Positions 1-10,725 of a stretch of DNA of 64,000 nt are shown piece by piece; within the stretch, counting starts at the first letter, position 1; each line of letters starts with the position of its first letter. The notes beneath the pieces were generated by a model. The model saw nothing but the letters and a program-made list of their open reading frames with translations, was not told where the DNA came from and searched no databases. Position numbers and translations under genes: made by a program. This DNA comes from Loripinus fragilis (taxonomy: Eukaryota; Mollusca; Bivalvia; Lucinida; Lucinidae): the NCBI GenBank assembly GCA_964019695.1, contig OZ026514.1, forward strand, positions 97,664,345 to 97,728,344. Direction: 5' to 3'.

Positions 1-213
1 ATGATTCGTCAGGTGTACGTTGCATATTACTATGGTTGTCTGATATATCAGCACAACCAACCTTTGAGTCTTCCTTTGACCCATCAGTATAAATTTGTTG
101 GTAATTCTTATAACGACTTTGCATTTTTCTGAAATCATCTTTTAATATGTGTGGATTTGATTCAGATTTTTTTCCCGGAATGTAAATCAAAAAGTATTTC
201 AGGTGGTTTCATT
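1..213 (-). mobile_element. LINE-I fragment, RNase H region
   Basis: The reverse strand encodes the start of the RNase H domain of the LINE-I family seen complete at 26,635-32,668 (it matches roughly 31,405-31,618), including the QIYTDGSK block with its catalytic Asp. It runs off the left edge of the window and its 5' truncation point is near 213. Identity to the other copies is high, so it is a fairly young copy. Confidence 0.9.
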
Positions 214-450
214 ATGGGTAAAATTTAATTACTGCATTTGTAATTAAGTATAAAACTATAGATAACCTTCACCATCCTGCTCAGCTTGACGCAAGAAATC
301 TCAGATACGTTAATCTGTTCTCAGGTCGGGTGGTTCATCTCTCTCTTCTTCATCCACATCATTGGCCCGGGTCTGCTCTTGGGTCTCTGTCTCATCAGGC
401 TGGGGCTGAGGTTCTGCACTCCGGAAGAGGTCATTTACAATCACCCACAG
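214..450. other. no feature recognised
   Basis: AT-rich DNA without a recognisable gene or repeat. Short open frames here have no familiar motif. Confidence 0.4.
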
Positions 451-750
451 GTACACCCTTGACCCAGGGGTGGGGTCAAAAGGTCAAACTATATATTTTT
501 CTGAAAGTAATCATGATGCATATCCAATTAAAGGAAATTGAGCACAGAGCACCTTGAAAGCAAATATGTCGTCATCATAACACACATCTACGACCCCTGG
601 GATGGGATCACAAGGTCATTTTTTTTCTTTTCTAAAAGTGGTCATGTTGCATATCAAATTAAAGTGGAAGAAGTGTAGACCTACATGCAAAGTAACACTT
701 TAAATTTACACACACCCTTGACCTCTGGGGTTGAATTTAAAGGTCAGATA
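451..750. repeat. three degenerate direct repeat units
   Basis: A block of the form ACCCCTGGGG...AAGGTCA recurs near 451, 588 and 711, about 125-135 bp apart, with related AT-rich spacers (each contains a version of CATATCAAATTAAAG). This is a decayed tandem array; the mobile element it came from is not identified. Confidence 0.6.
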
Positions 751-1335
751 TTGAAATTGTTCAGATGTAAGTATACTTTTTATTAAAATAAGCACTAAAA
801 CATTCTTGACAGGCGTTTGTTATGATTTGAATGATACTGAAGGTGAACTAAGGGTTAGATAAATGGGATTAATGTTTTGTGATTTACATGTTTCTCTCAA
901 ATAACCCTTCGTCCGGGGATATAAATTCGTCGAATTTGCCTTGTTATATTAGTAATCAGTATCACAGATTAGCAATTAAATAAAACAGCACAAAGTGATA
1001 TTAAATATACACATTAAACATTTAAAATACACAAATTGCAATGTTCTATGGCTTGCTAACCAATACCAAGGATTACACAAAAAAAAGAGAAAGTGATTTC
1101 TCTTATTTCCATTGTGGCTATTCTGTACAACCTGCAAGTCATAGTGAGACACCATTAGTTAATCACTAAGTAAATAAGTATTAAGAGTTAAACAATAATG
1201 AAAATGAGCGTAAATACCTAAAAACCTTAAAGATCTATACTAAAATGAAAGTAAAAATTATCAAGATACTGTAAGAACATACTTTACCAATCAATCTTGC
1301 TAAAAAGGAACTTTTTAACAGCTACTTAAAAATTT
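751..1335. other. no feature recognised
   Basis: AT-rich sequence with only short frames; nothing recognisable was seen on either strand. Confidence 0.4.
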
Positions 1336-1775
1336 GGATATCTCTGTAAGCTTCTTATATATTACAAGGGAGCTCGTTCCATAAAACACAACAATTAATA
1401 TCAAAAGGATTTCTTTCCAAAACTTTTACTTTTGGAATAGAAAAACAACCAGTTTTCCTAAATCTAGTTCCATATGAGTGCATGGAATTTGCCGGAATAA
1501 AGTGATCAACCATATAATTTGGCGATTGACCTGACTTACTTTTAAAAACATGGTTCAAAATAATCTGGTCAACTTTTTTCGAAACAGGTACAGTAAGGAG
1601 CCAAGAGACTTAAAAACTTCAGAGCCTACATGTGCCCTTAAATCAATGGTAAGAACAAACCATATGATTTTATTTTGGGTAACCTGAAGTTTATTTTTCA
1701 AAACCTTAGATATGCCCGGATACCAATAAGAGCATGCATAGTCAAAATGACACTGTATCAAAGATATCACTAAAA
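1336..1775 (-). pseudogene. CR1/L2-like LINE reverse transcriptase, C-terminal relic
   Basis: Two reverse-strand pieces in different frames (1555-1770 then 1355-1558) read as the region after the RT catalytic core of CR1/L2/Jockey-type LINEs. The first has an HFDYACSYWYPG block followed by LKNKLQVTQNK; the second has NHVFK, SPNYM, HSYGTR and the closing LWNELP. These motifs are typical of the thumb and C-terminus in that group. The catalytic YxDD part is absent, so the copy is 5'-truncated and frameshifted around 1555. It is a different LINE family from LINE-I, because it has no RNase H. The family is clear; the exact clade is not. Confidence 0.75.
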
Positions 1776-2158
1776 GCTTTTTGGTTGTTTAATTTAAAAA
1801 AAATTCATCTTTCTATATGAAAACTTCAACCTTGCATTTGCCTTTTGAATTACAGAAGTCGCCATATTAGCTCCAGAAAGACACTATTCTAACACTACAC
1901 CCAAATATTTTAACAGTATTGTATTTTTTGCTTCAGTAACGGTATCTGCAAGTAATGCTTAAAACTGATTGTGACTTTAACCTAGGTCTAGATCCAAACA
2001 GTTTAGATTCCATTTTGCCTAAATGCACTAACTCACTTAATGGTCACTCACTCTCCTTGAACTCCTAATAATTTTTATTTGCCTTTATACTAAACAATAG
2101 CTATTATAGGCTGTTTGGAATTAGATTGACTGACTTAGACTTTATTCTCTGCAAAATG
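1776..2158. other. no feature recognised
   Basis: AT-rich DNA without a recognisable gene. It may include untranslated sequence of the LINE relic to the left or of the transposase relic to the right. Confidence 0.35.
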
Positions 2159-2885
2159 TCGATTTTACATTTTTTTTGTAAAAAAAGAAGGACGGTGAGG
2201 TTAAAATGCCTAATCCTAATGGGACATTATCTGGATTTGTCTCCCCCAGGATAATTGATGAGTGTAATCAAAGGATTTCTGAGGTACTTTGCATGTTTCC
2301 TAGTGCGTATGACAGTACGGACAGCCCAAAATCATCTGCCAAGAAAAGGAAAAATATGCTGTAGAAAATGGATCTGCTTTTGCCATTTGAAATCTAAAAA
2401 GCAAATTTCCAAATTAAATGAAACTACTGTGCGAGACATTGGTGACTCGTATAAAAGAGAATTTAACATCAGAAAACGTAAATTGGATTATAATGAGCCA
2501 GAAACTGTTGAAATAAATGACATAATGCCCAAAGAAAAAAGGCGGTAAGACACTCTTGTGCGACGAAATGGATCAGCAAGTGCAATCATACATTGAAACA
2601 CTTCGTATGAATGGTGGTGTTGTGACAATCTCAATCTGTCTGGGTGTTGGGCTTGGGATAGTTACAGCGGTTGATAAACAGCTACTTTCAGCAAATATAG
2701 GCCCTTTAAGACTCAGCAAGCATTGGATATACTCTCTGTTACGGCAAATGAAAATGGTGAAACGTAAAGGTAGTTGTACAGAAAATTACAAGATGGATTA
2801 CTATCAAAAATTTAAAAGGCTGGTACTGAACACAGCGTTCCTCCAGAGCTTGTTTACTACTGAGACCACACAGGACTGTAAAATA

Positions 2886-2964
2886 GTGAGTATGATAAGA
2901 AAATATCACAATCACAAACTGCAAACAAACCCATGGCACCATGAGGAAGAGCCACACAACAATC
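2886..2964 (-). mobile_element. PLE-A 3' tail fragment inside the transposase relic
   Basis: The reverse complement matches the last ~80 bp of the PLE-A 3' region (compare 42,880-42,960): it reads through GTTTGTGATTGTG to the terminal CATACTCAC. It separates the DHTG block of the Tigger relic from the following WTMEE/LDDKR block, so it is an insertion or a gap filler in that gene. Confidence 0.75.
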
Positions 2965-3040
2965 ACAATGGAAGAACAGACTTAGAAGATTCCTATTGTT
3001 GGACTAGACGATAAGAGACAGATTACTGCTATGTTTGCAG

Positions 3041-3438
3041 GTATATCTTTTACTTATCTTTGTAAACAGCTTTGACCCAGATCAGTCCCAAGCATGATCT
3101 GGATCCAAACTGTTTGACACTCTGATATTAAAATAAATGTTTGGAAAGCTTATTTTGAAAAAGTCAGAGGATGACCAAAAAATAACCAGTGTGCATAGAG
3201 TTTTAATGTCTCTACCTTGTTTGTTTTGATATTTGATTGAACTGCACTATATCAGTGAATTATCAATACACATTGTAATTGACCCTTTTTATCCTGCATG
3301 CTTTTGTAGCAAAGTGTGGCCCGCTACAAGTGAAAATGTCTGATATGAATCAAAAGCTATTGACTGGGTCATGTATTGTCTTTTAGATGACTGCAAGAAG
3401 TCTGCCAGACTGTAACACTCGTTTTAATTGTGTTTCAG
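3041..3438 (+). other. putative intron in the transposase relic
   Basis: The transposase frame breaks after TTTGCAG at 3040, followed by GTATAT, and resumes after TGTTTCAG at 3438. Joining at these points keeps the frame and splits a glycine codon, giving the expected MFAG/TVTGDF transition of the family. The donor, acceptor and phase all fit a 398-nt spliceosomal intron. The alternative is an insertion that happens to end in AG. Confidence 0.55.
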
Positions 3439-3579
3439 GTACAGTGACTGGTGACTTCATTCCTGCACAGCTCATCTACCTCGAGAAAACTGAGGCATGT
3501 CACCCTGTATACGATTATCCTCTGGCTTGGAATACCACCCATAGTGACAACCACTGGGCAAACGAGTGAACACAGTTCC

Positions 3580-4640
3580 AGTAGAAAAAAAGTGCTGTTG
3601 CCACACATGAAAAAAACAACAACAAGAAACAAGTTGATTCAGTGTAACAACATTGTCAGCATTCACTTTGTAATGAGAAAAGTAAGACAGAAGTACTATT
3701 GGGCTGGATTGTATACATATGTTGAGCAATATAAAGGCAGTTGTTATGTATGTTCCAGAGGAAAGGCACCACCTTGTACGAAAATATCTTATGACTTTGA
3801 CAAGATCAGATTATCCAATGTAGATGATTGCTACATATATTCTTGGACCACTATCAGAAATTGACAACAGAGGGTTTTTTTATGTTCTGGTTATCTATGA
3901 TTATTTTACCAGGTGGGTTGAAGAGTTTCCAATACCTGATCAAAAAGCAGAAACTATGGCTAAATGTTTAGTAAATGAGGTAGTTAATAGAATTCGTGTA
4001 CCTAGTTATATTCATTCTGACCAAGGCAGACAGTTTGAAAGTCAATTATATAGATGTGCTTTCATTTAGTTATCATGAAAACAAGAACTACTCCATATCA
4101 TCCTCAAAGTGATGGAATGGTTGAAAGGTTCAACAGAACAAAGGAAGGATTGGTACATGCATTCTGACTGGGATTAAAGGTTACCATATGTGCTTATGGC
4201 TTACCAATTTCAGTGGATAAGACAACTGGATATACTCCAAACATAATGATATTAGGGAGGGAAGTTTCAGCACCACTAAATATACAGTTTGCTTACTTTA
4301 TATTAAGTAGTTTCAATCTGATTTTGCTGCATATTTATAGACTCGAATGTAGCAAGCACATGAAATAGCAAGAGAACACATTCAAACAGAAATGAGATGC
4401 CAGAAAATATATCATGACAATAAGTTGTTCTGAGAGAAATTTGAAAAAGGAGATGAAGTTTATGTGTTTTCCCTAAAAAACATGTTGGGAGATCACCCAA
4501 GTTCACACTATTGGCATAGACAATATCTTGTGTTAGAGAAATGTTCAGATTGACCTATAAGGTGAGGAATTTGGCAACATGATTTAGAAAGTGGTACATG
4601 TTTATAGGATGAAACAGAAATACAAGAGAGGTGATTCATT
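3580..4640 (+). pseudogene. Ty3/gypsy integrase relic
   Basis: Read in three frames, the region gives the second half of a Ty3/gypsy pol gene. First comes part of the zinc-binding HHCC domain (VRQKYYWAGLYTYVEQY then CYVCSRGKAPP, about 3670-3780). Next is the integrase core: DNRGFFYVLVIYDYF at 3863, with the catalytic-type D, IHSDQGRQFES near 4012, then TPYHPQSDGMVERFNRT near 4090 with the conserved Glu. The C-terminal barrel follows (KFEKGDEVYVF.., about 4440-4560). Stops and frame changes near 3862, 4067, 4165 and 4550 inactivate it. No protease, RT or LTR is visible to the left, where the Tigger relic lies directly adjacent. Confidence 0.8.
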
Positions 4641-4899
4641 TAAGGAAAACAATGAGGAATAAGTCGGAACATAAGAAACAGATAAATCAAGCAACATAAA
4701 TCAAGAGGTTGTTGATGGAATTGAAATTTTCTATGATGCTGAAGAATAGGTAGAAGTTGCTGAAGAACTGGACAGTGGAACCTCCACAGAGATACACAAA
4801 TTATGTTCTGTAATTGTTGAATTTTATGTATAATTGACAAAGAAATAAAATAACAGTTTTTGCCTATTGTGTGTTGTTGTTCATGTGTAAAGGTAGAAT

Positions 4900-5272
4900 A
4901 TCTCCGGTAGATTTTATAAACATTTGTTTTTGTCCTTTCCAGAATCTAGGATGGCAAAGACTAAGTTTCCATGAGTACATCAATAAAAAATAAGAGGACA
5001 AGCCATTTGCATGCCACTGTGGCATCTGATTTATCAAAAGGGTATATCTGAACGCCCACATCAGAAAATTACATCGAACTCAAGTAGAGAAAACGTCAGA
5101 GATACAAAATTCTGAACAACCAAGTAGTTCTAAAGGCACAGAGCACCAGAGTTGGAACCTACCAGACCTTGAAGACTGGTCAAATCCAGAAATGGAATTA
5201 TTGGACCAAGTGCGTGATCCAGAGAGGGGAGGTGGCGAGATTGGAAGTAATAATGAAAATGACACAGATTGA
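4900..5272 (+). pseudogene. gypsy 3' reading frame with C2H2-like finger and acidic tail
   Basis: Downstream of the integrase relic, one forward frame reads PFACHCGI-stop-FIKRVYLNAHIRKLH near 5005-5075. The cysteine and histidine spacing resembles a C2H2 zinc finger with one stop codon. An acidic Ser/Glu-rich stretch ending at the TGA near 5270 follows. The position and orientation suggest an accessory 3' reading frame of the same gypsy element, but an unrelated zinc-finger gene relic cannot be excluded. An acidic/basic frame with many stops continues to about 5640. Confidence 0.45.
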
Positions 5273-5279
5273 GAAGTGA

Positions 5280-6030
5280 TTTAACTAGGTGATGAAAGTT
5301 ATGTTCAGGAAATAACAGTCAATGATAGGAAAGTTTATGTAGAAGAGACAGTTACCAAACCTAAGGAGGATACAGAAGATGAGGTGTTGTGAATGATAAT
5401 AAGGAGACAATGCAGGAGGAAGATAAGAGAGATAGCCAGAAAGTGTACAAGAGAAGAACAAACTGCAAACTAACACAACCTAGTAAAGTGTTTGCACCCA
5501 AAAGGAAGCAGTAAGAAACAAAGATTGAAGTAATTGTGAATGTGTCTGACAACCTGAAAAAGAGAATTTTCATGGGATTACCCAGTGGAAAACAAATAAA
5601 ACAAGACATATCTATGGAGTGAAGAGAGCAACTTATGCGATGGAAACTATGGCAAAGATTGTCTTATAAAACCAAAATAGGTTTTGAAATATCATGTTCG
5701 ATAAATAAATGGACACCCTTGTTCATCCTGTATATAGGTTTATCCATATTGTTCTCTCTCTTTTAATTCTATTGGGGACAATTTTTGTTGGAGGCGTGGG
5801 TAATGTGATGATGTGAGAAAGAGCCAAAACTTGTTTAAAACAAAAAGAGAAGAAAGCATTGATCAACACATTTAACCAGTCTAAGATCTTTATGAATTTA
5901 CAATGTCCAGTTAGAATCAACGTATCTTGCTAAAATCCAATCGCATAACTGTTTATTCACTTCATGTGACGCATATTTACTTTTCATTACCACCACTCTG
6001 TGTAGAAATTATCTATCACGGTAGAGAAAC
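5280..6030. other. no clear feature; probable decayed gypsy 3' sequence
   Basis: Purine-rich, stop-rich sequence up to about 5650 may be the remaining 3' coding part of the gypsy relic. The rest shows no motif, and no LTR pair was found in the window. Confidence 0.3.
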
Positions 6031-6034
6031 AAAT

Positions 6035-6192
6035 TTAGCGCTGGTATCCGGCTACTGGCCTTACAACAGAAACAAGCTAGAAACCAATAAATAATTAGCC
6101 TAGGCCAAACCAGTTAGCGCTGGTATCCGGCTACTGGCCTTACAACAGAAACAAGCTAGAAACCAACAAATAATTAGCCTAGGCCAAACCAA
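6035..6192. repeat. 79-bp tandem duplication
   Basis: Two head-to-tail copies, 6035-6113 and 6114-6192, each begin TTAGCGCTGGTATCCGGC. By eye they differ at a single base, so the duplication is recent. Confidence 0.95.
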
Positions 6193-6235
6193 TATATATA
6201 TTGCTAAGTCTCAACAAACAGGAAATAGAAGGCCC

Positions 6236-6471
6236 ATGCCATTTATTTACAAACAGCTAATTGCGGGTGTTGTGACTCTGACAGCGACGATTGTGCAGCC
6301 AACAAGCAAGGAGACTGAGGAGCCAACACTGAAAAAGCCAAAGAAAAAACGCAGCAAAATAGACGAGATGAAGGAATATTTTACCGAAAGGGATAACACT
6401 TCTTGCAGCGCTCAAAGAAATGAGCGATAAGCAACATTCTCTAATGGATAAGTTAATTGGAAAACTTTAAA
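6236..6471 (+). pseudogene. Lys/Glu-rich coiled-coil C-terminus, unidentified, frameshifted
   Basis: A forward frame from 6236 reads KKPKKKRSKIDEMKEYFTER. Shortly after, another frame reads LLAALKEMSDKQHSL and LMDKLIGKL, then a stop near 6469. Together they look like the C-terminal linker and helical end of a DNA-binding protein (Myb/SANT or MADF type, as in PIF/Harbinger second ORFs), broken by a short indel around 6400. That assignment is a guess from composition; no DNA-binding domain is present here. Confidence 0.3.
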
Positions 6472-6822
6472 ATGTTCGCGATCGCCCCATATTCGTCATG
6501 ATTTCCAGATTTCATGTACTTGTTATAGATCTAGACAAAAATGGATTTGCTGCAAGACAAGTGTTATCCCTTTCGGTATACTGGATTATGCCTAGTTATC
6601 AGCATATATCACTGTGGTCATACCACTAAGGCAATTTAGGTCACTTATTCCGGTGTTAAGGTAACTTTCTCATCATGTTCAATTTCTTCATTTAATCAAA
6701 GATAAACACCCCAAAATGCTTGAGTTCCGATTGATTTTTGTTCATCAAATTCAACTTGTATCTTTTGGCTTTAAAATTATATGAAACATTAACGTTTGAT
6801 GTCTCGGCATGAAATAACTAAT

Positions 6823-6866
6823 TACGGTTTTGTCTTCGTGGATAATTGATCAATGACAAAACCGTA
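6823..6866. repeat. 12-bp perfect inverted repeat
   Basis: TACGGTTTTGTC at 6823-6834 is matched by GACAAAACCGTA at 6855-6866 with a 20-nt loop. It could be the core of a decayed foldback; the flanks (6480-6820 and 6870-7300) show nothing else. Confidence 0.7.
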
Positions 6867-7299
6867 TAATTATGACTAAACCGTAATTGACAATTTATTA
6901 ATATAACTTTAAAAAAGCAAACAAATTTAAAATGTGATTTTATCTCTGTTATGGCAAAACTTAACTAGACAGTGCAATCTCGGAGGAAAAGTATTCGAAA
7001 GTTCTCATTTTTGTCAGCCTTTATTTGGAGGTAATTTTGCTATAACATCTGAGTGGGTGACGAACCCTAAAATGCCGCTGTAGCATGACCAAAGTATATA
7101 TGGAAAAGTCTGGACACTCTAGAAACATGTCAGGGGCTCAAATGGATGTGTTTAAGTCGTTCAACAAGTATTTGGTTCACGTTTGACAAACCATATTTTA
7201 TCTCACTAAGGGCACTGCAAATGATAATTTGTAACAAGTAGCCCAATGGGCAACGATCGCTCACCAAGCAGCCAGCATAATGTTTGGAGACACCATAAT

Positions 7300-8928
7300 T
7301 TAAGATGCTCAAAGGCAGGAAACGCTGAACCTGAAACAGTGACCAGAAATTAATGCAAAAACATAAGATATTAGGCCAGTCCTAGTTATCTGCAAGTCTT
7401 AAAACGATCTGAATAAAAATTGTAGAGAAACTCTGGTGAATGTATAGTTTTCAGATGTTAAAGGCAGCTAACTCCGTAGTCAGTGATTGAATCTGACCAA
7501 AATTCAAAATCGTCCATACTTTTATGTATGTCCTTGTAACCTACACGGATGAAGTAAATCAAATGAAAAATGAAGGCGTTAGAGTGGTTACAACATTATA
7601 CAGCTATATTTTAGACGCTCAAGGGCAGCTGGTGATTGAATGTGGATGCAATTCGAACTCATTCGAAACTTTTATGGGTGTTATGGGTATTACCTGCAAG
7701 AATGAAGAAGGTCCATTCAAAATTCAAGGTGCTAGAGTGGTCACAACAGATCTCCCATTGTAAGTCTGTGCAGGTTTTCTATGATGGAAGTTAACTCAGA
7801 AGTCTGAGGTTGGTTCTCCTTTAAATTCAAATTCATCCAAGCTTTTATGGTTGTCCTTGTTACCTGCAAGAATTAAGAAGATCCAATCAAAATGAAGGCG
7901 CTAGAGTGGTCAAAACAATGCTACATTATCCATCAATTTTTAAAATTCTCAATGGCAGCTAATTCATGAAAAGGTGATGGGATCTTGACGAAATTCAAAC
8001 TCATCTGAGTTTTTATAGTTGTCCTTCTTATCTGCAAGAACGAATATTATCTATTCAAATTTGAAAGCACTAGAGTGGTCACAACATTTCTCCCATTATA
8101 AGTCTATGAGGATTTTTAAGACGCTCAAGGGCAGCTAACCCCAAAATCCAAGGTCTGATCTGGCCGAATTTTAAACCAATCCAAGCTTTTATGGTTGAAC
8201 TTTTTACCTGCAAGATTGAAGAAGATCCAATCAAAAATAAAGGCGCTAGAGTAGTCACAACAATATCCAACAATTTTTAAGATGCTCAAGGACAGCTAAC
8301 TCCTTAATAGGTGATGGGACCTTAACGAAATTCAAACTCATTCAAGCTTTTATATGTGTCCTTCTTATCTGAAAGAATGAGGAAGATCAATTTAAAATTG
8401 AAAGCACTAGAGCGGCCACAACAGATCTTCCGTTATAAGACTATGGGGATTTTTCCAGACGCTCAAGGCAGCTAACTCCACAATCTAAGGTCTGATCTGA
8501 CCGAATTTCGAACCCATCCAAGATTTTAAAGTTGTCCTTGTTACCTGCGAGAATGAAGAAGATACAATTGAAAATGAAGGCGCTAGAGTGGTAACAACAC
8601 TATTTATTGATTTTTCAGACGCTCAAGGGCAGCTAATTCCAAAGTCAGTAATGGAATCTTGCCAAAATTCACACTCGTCCCAGGTTTTATAGTAGGACTT
8701 GTTACCTGCAAGAATGAGGAAGATTCAGACAAAAATGACTGCACTAGAGTGGTCACAATATTTCTCCCATTATAAGTCTGAGGATTTTTCCAGACGCTCA
8801 AGGGCAGCTAACTCATAAGTACCTGGTCTGATCTTGCCAAATTTCAAACCCATCTAAGATGTTATGGTTGTTCTCTTTTCCTGTAAGAAAAAAAGATGCA
8901 ATCAAAAATGAAGGAGCAAGAGTGGTCA
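7300..8928. repeat. dimeric satellite array (~337-bp higher-order unit)
   Basis: A block GCTAGAGTGGTCACAACA recurs with CTAG at about 7732, 7901, 8070, 8246, 8407, 8583, 8744 and again at the LINE junction near 8918. In the younger part of the array the spacings alternate near 176 and 161 bp, so the true unit is a dimer of about 337 bp. The two monomer types differ consistently: one has CTCCCATTATAAGTCTAT after the block, the other lacks it. Older, more degenerate units lie at the left end. The array is broken on the right by a LINE-I insertion and continues only briefly after 11,058. Confidence 0.85.
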
Positions 8929-10725
8929 TATGACCAGGAGCAAGGTGTACCTCAAGGGGGAGTTCTATCTACAACACTTTTTAGCATTAAAATTAATGAT
9001 ATTGTGAAATGTTTAGGTAATCTTACTGATTGCTCATTATATGTTGATGACTTCTGTATCTGTTATCGCTCAAAAAGCATGGCGACGATTGAACGCCAAC
9101 TGCAACAAAATTTAAATAAGATTGAAAATTGGGCAACAAGCAATGGTTTTAAGTTTTCCAAATCAAAAACACAGTGTGTACATTTCTGTCAGTTGCGCAA
9201 GCAACATGATGATCCAGTTTTACATTTATATGGATCACCTATTCAAGTTGTTGAGGAATCTAAATTCCTTGGCATTTTATTTGATAGAAAACTCAGTTTT
9301 ATACCCCATATTAAATATCTCAAAGCTAAATGTTTAAAAGCATTGAATCTTTTAAAAGTGCTCTCCCATACGTCTTGGGGTGCAGACCGAACTACACTTC
9401 TCAAGCTTTATCGGTCTCTAGTCCGGTCAAAATTAGACTATGGCTGTATTATATATGGCTCTGCACGAAAATCATATCTTCAAATGCTTGATCCTATACA
9501 TAACCAAGGACTTAGATTAGCTTTAGGGGCTTTTAGAACTTCTCCTGTTGCTAGTCTCTATGTGGAAGCAGATGAACCATCACTATACTCACGAAGAGAG
9601 AAACTCTCTTTGCAATATGCTATAAGACTTGCTGCTAACCCATCAAATCCTGCTCATGAAGTTACATTCCCACCAAATTATGTTGATTTATATGAACAAA
9701 AACCTAAAGCTATTAAATCATTTGGCATCAGAATTTCACCACTCTTAGAATCTGCAAACATCAAACCACAAAATATTGAAAAACATTTTACACCAAATAT
9801 TCCAGCTTGGTGTATGAAACCACCTGACATTCTTTTTGATTTACATTCTGGGAAAAAAACTGAATCAAATCCACACATATTAAAAGATGATTTCAGAAAA
9901 ATGCAAAGTCGTTATAAGAATTACCAACAAATTTATACTGATGGGTCAAAGGAAGACTCAAAGGTTGGTTGTGCTGTTATATCAGACAACCATAGTAATA
10001 TGCAACGTATACCTGACGATTCATCAATTTTCACTGCTGAAGCCAAAGCAATTGATCTAGCTTTAGATTTCATTAGCACTTGTGATGCTAACAATAAATT
10101 TATTATATTTTCTGACTCGCTTTCTGTATTGAAAGCAATGAACCATACCAGTTCAAAGAATCCACAGATTCAGAAACTTTTAGAAAAATGTCATGAGCTT
10201 TTAGCTAATAAAGAAATTGCTCTCTGTTGGATTCCTAGTCATATAGGTATCCAAGGGAATGAGATGGTAGATAAGCAAGCAAAAACATCGCTTTCATTAG
10301 AACCAACTTCTTTTAAAATTCCATTTTCAAATTTTAAGCCATCTATCAATAAATATATCTTGGAAGAATGGCAAACTTCATGGAATAACAGCATTGGTAA
10401 TAAACTTCTTGACATCAAACCAACTATTGGTGAATATCAATCAGTTGTTCGAAACATTAGAAGAGAAGAAGTAGTTTTAGCTCGACTCCGCTTAGGCCAT
10501 ACAAGAGTCACTCATTCATACTTACTACAAGGTGAAGAGCACCCACAATGTGTTGGTTGCGACGCACCATTCACTGTACGTCACTTCCTTTTGGAGTGTG
10601 GCGATTTTGCACAAGTAAGAAATAATTGCTTCCATGTTGATAACATGAAAGAATTATTTCAAGATATACATATTGATAGTATTATGACATTTTTAAGACA
10701 AATAAATCTTTTTAACAAAATCTAA
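8896..10725 (+). CDS. LINE-I ORF2 C-terminal part: RT palm, RNase H, zinc knuckle
   Basis: This open frame of 609 codons begins at an ATG in satellite DNA. Its first 11 residues are satellite-derived and LINE sequence starts at 8929. The LINE part holds QGVPQGG, the RT catalytic YVDD near residue 50, and the FLGILFDRKL block. It then has a complete RNase H: TDGSK, an Glu in TAEAKAIDLAL, SDSLSVLK and PSHIGIQGNEMVDKQA. The C-terminal CCHC motif CVGCDAPFTVRHFLLEC closes it. The fingers, the catalytic Asp of RT block A and the endonuclease are missing, so it cannot act as a complete retrotransposase. The upstream ATG is fortuitous. Confidence 0.9.
   Translation: MQSKMKEQEWSYDQEQGVPQGGVLSTTLFSIKINDIVKCLGNLTDCSLYVDDFCICYRSKSMATIERQLQQNLNKIENWATSNGFKFSKSKTQCVHFCQLRKQHDDPVLHLYGSPIQVVEESKFLGILFDRKLSFIPHIKYLKAKCLKALNLLKVLSHTSWGADRTTLLKLYRSLVRSKLDYGCIIYGSARKSYLQMLDPIHNQGLRLALGAFRTSPVASLYVEADEPSLYSRREKLSLQYAIRLAANPSNPAHEVTFPPNYVDLYEQKPKAIKSFGIRISPLLESANIKPQNIEKHFTPNIPAWCMKPPDILFDLHSGKKTESNPHILKDDFRKMQSRYKNYQQIYTDGSKEDSKVGCAVISDNHSNMQRIPDDSSIFTAEAKAIDLALDFISTCDANNKFIIFSDSLSVLKAMNHTSSKNPQIQKLLEKCHELLANKEIALCWIPSHIGIQGNEMVDKQAKTSLSLEPTSFKIPFSNFKPSINKYILEEWQTSWNNSIGNKLLDIKPTIGEYQSVVRNIRREEVVLARLRLGHTRVTHSYLLQGEEHPQCVGCDAPFTVRHFLLECGDFAQVRNNCFHVDNMKELFQDIHIDSIMTFLRQINLFNKI

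Larger units (their letters stand above)
2160..3569 (+). pseudogene. pogo/Tigger-like DDE transposase relic
   Basis: Pieces in all three forward frames follow the order of a pogo/Tigger-type (DDE-1 superfamily) transposase. An N-terminal helix-turn-helix segment contains AVENGSAFAI and LNETTVRDI. A linker EMDQQVQSYIETLR follows, then NGGVVTISI, the block LSKHWIYSLLRQMKMVKRKG, a relic of PPELV..DHTG, then LDDKRQIT, and finally GDFIPAQLIY and DNHWANE. Several stops and frameshifts disrupt it (for example near 2380, 2547 and 2860), and a PLE tail interrupts the catalytic region at about 2886-2964. The relic stops at about 3569 where gypsy-derived sequence begins. Terminal inverted repeats were not found. 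Confidence 0.75.

Noticed and set aside
6000..6200. CRISPR-like direct repeats
   Set aside because: Only two adjacent copies without spacers, and the context is animal repeat DNA.
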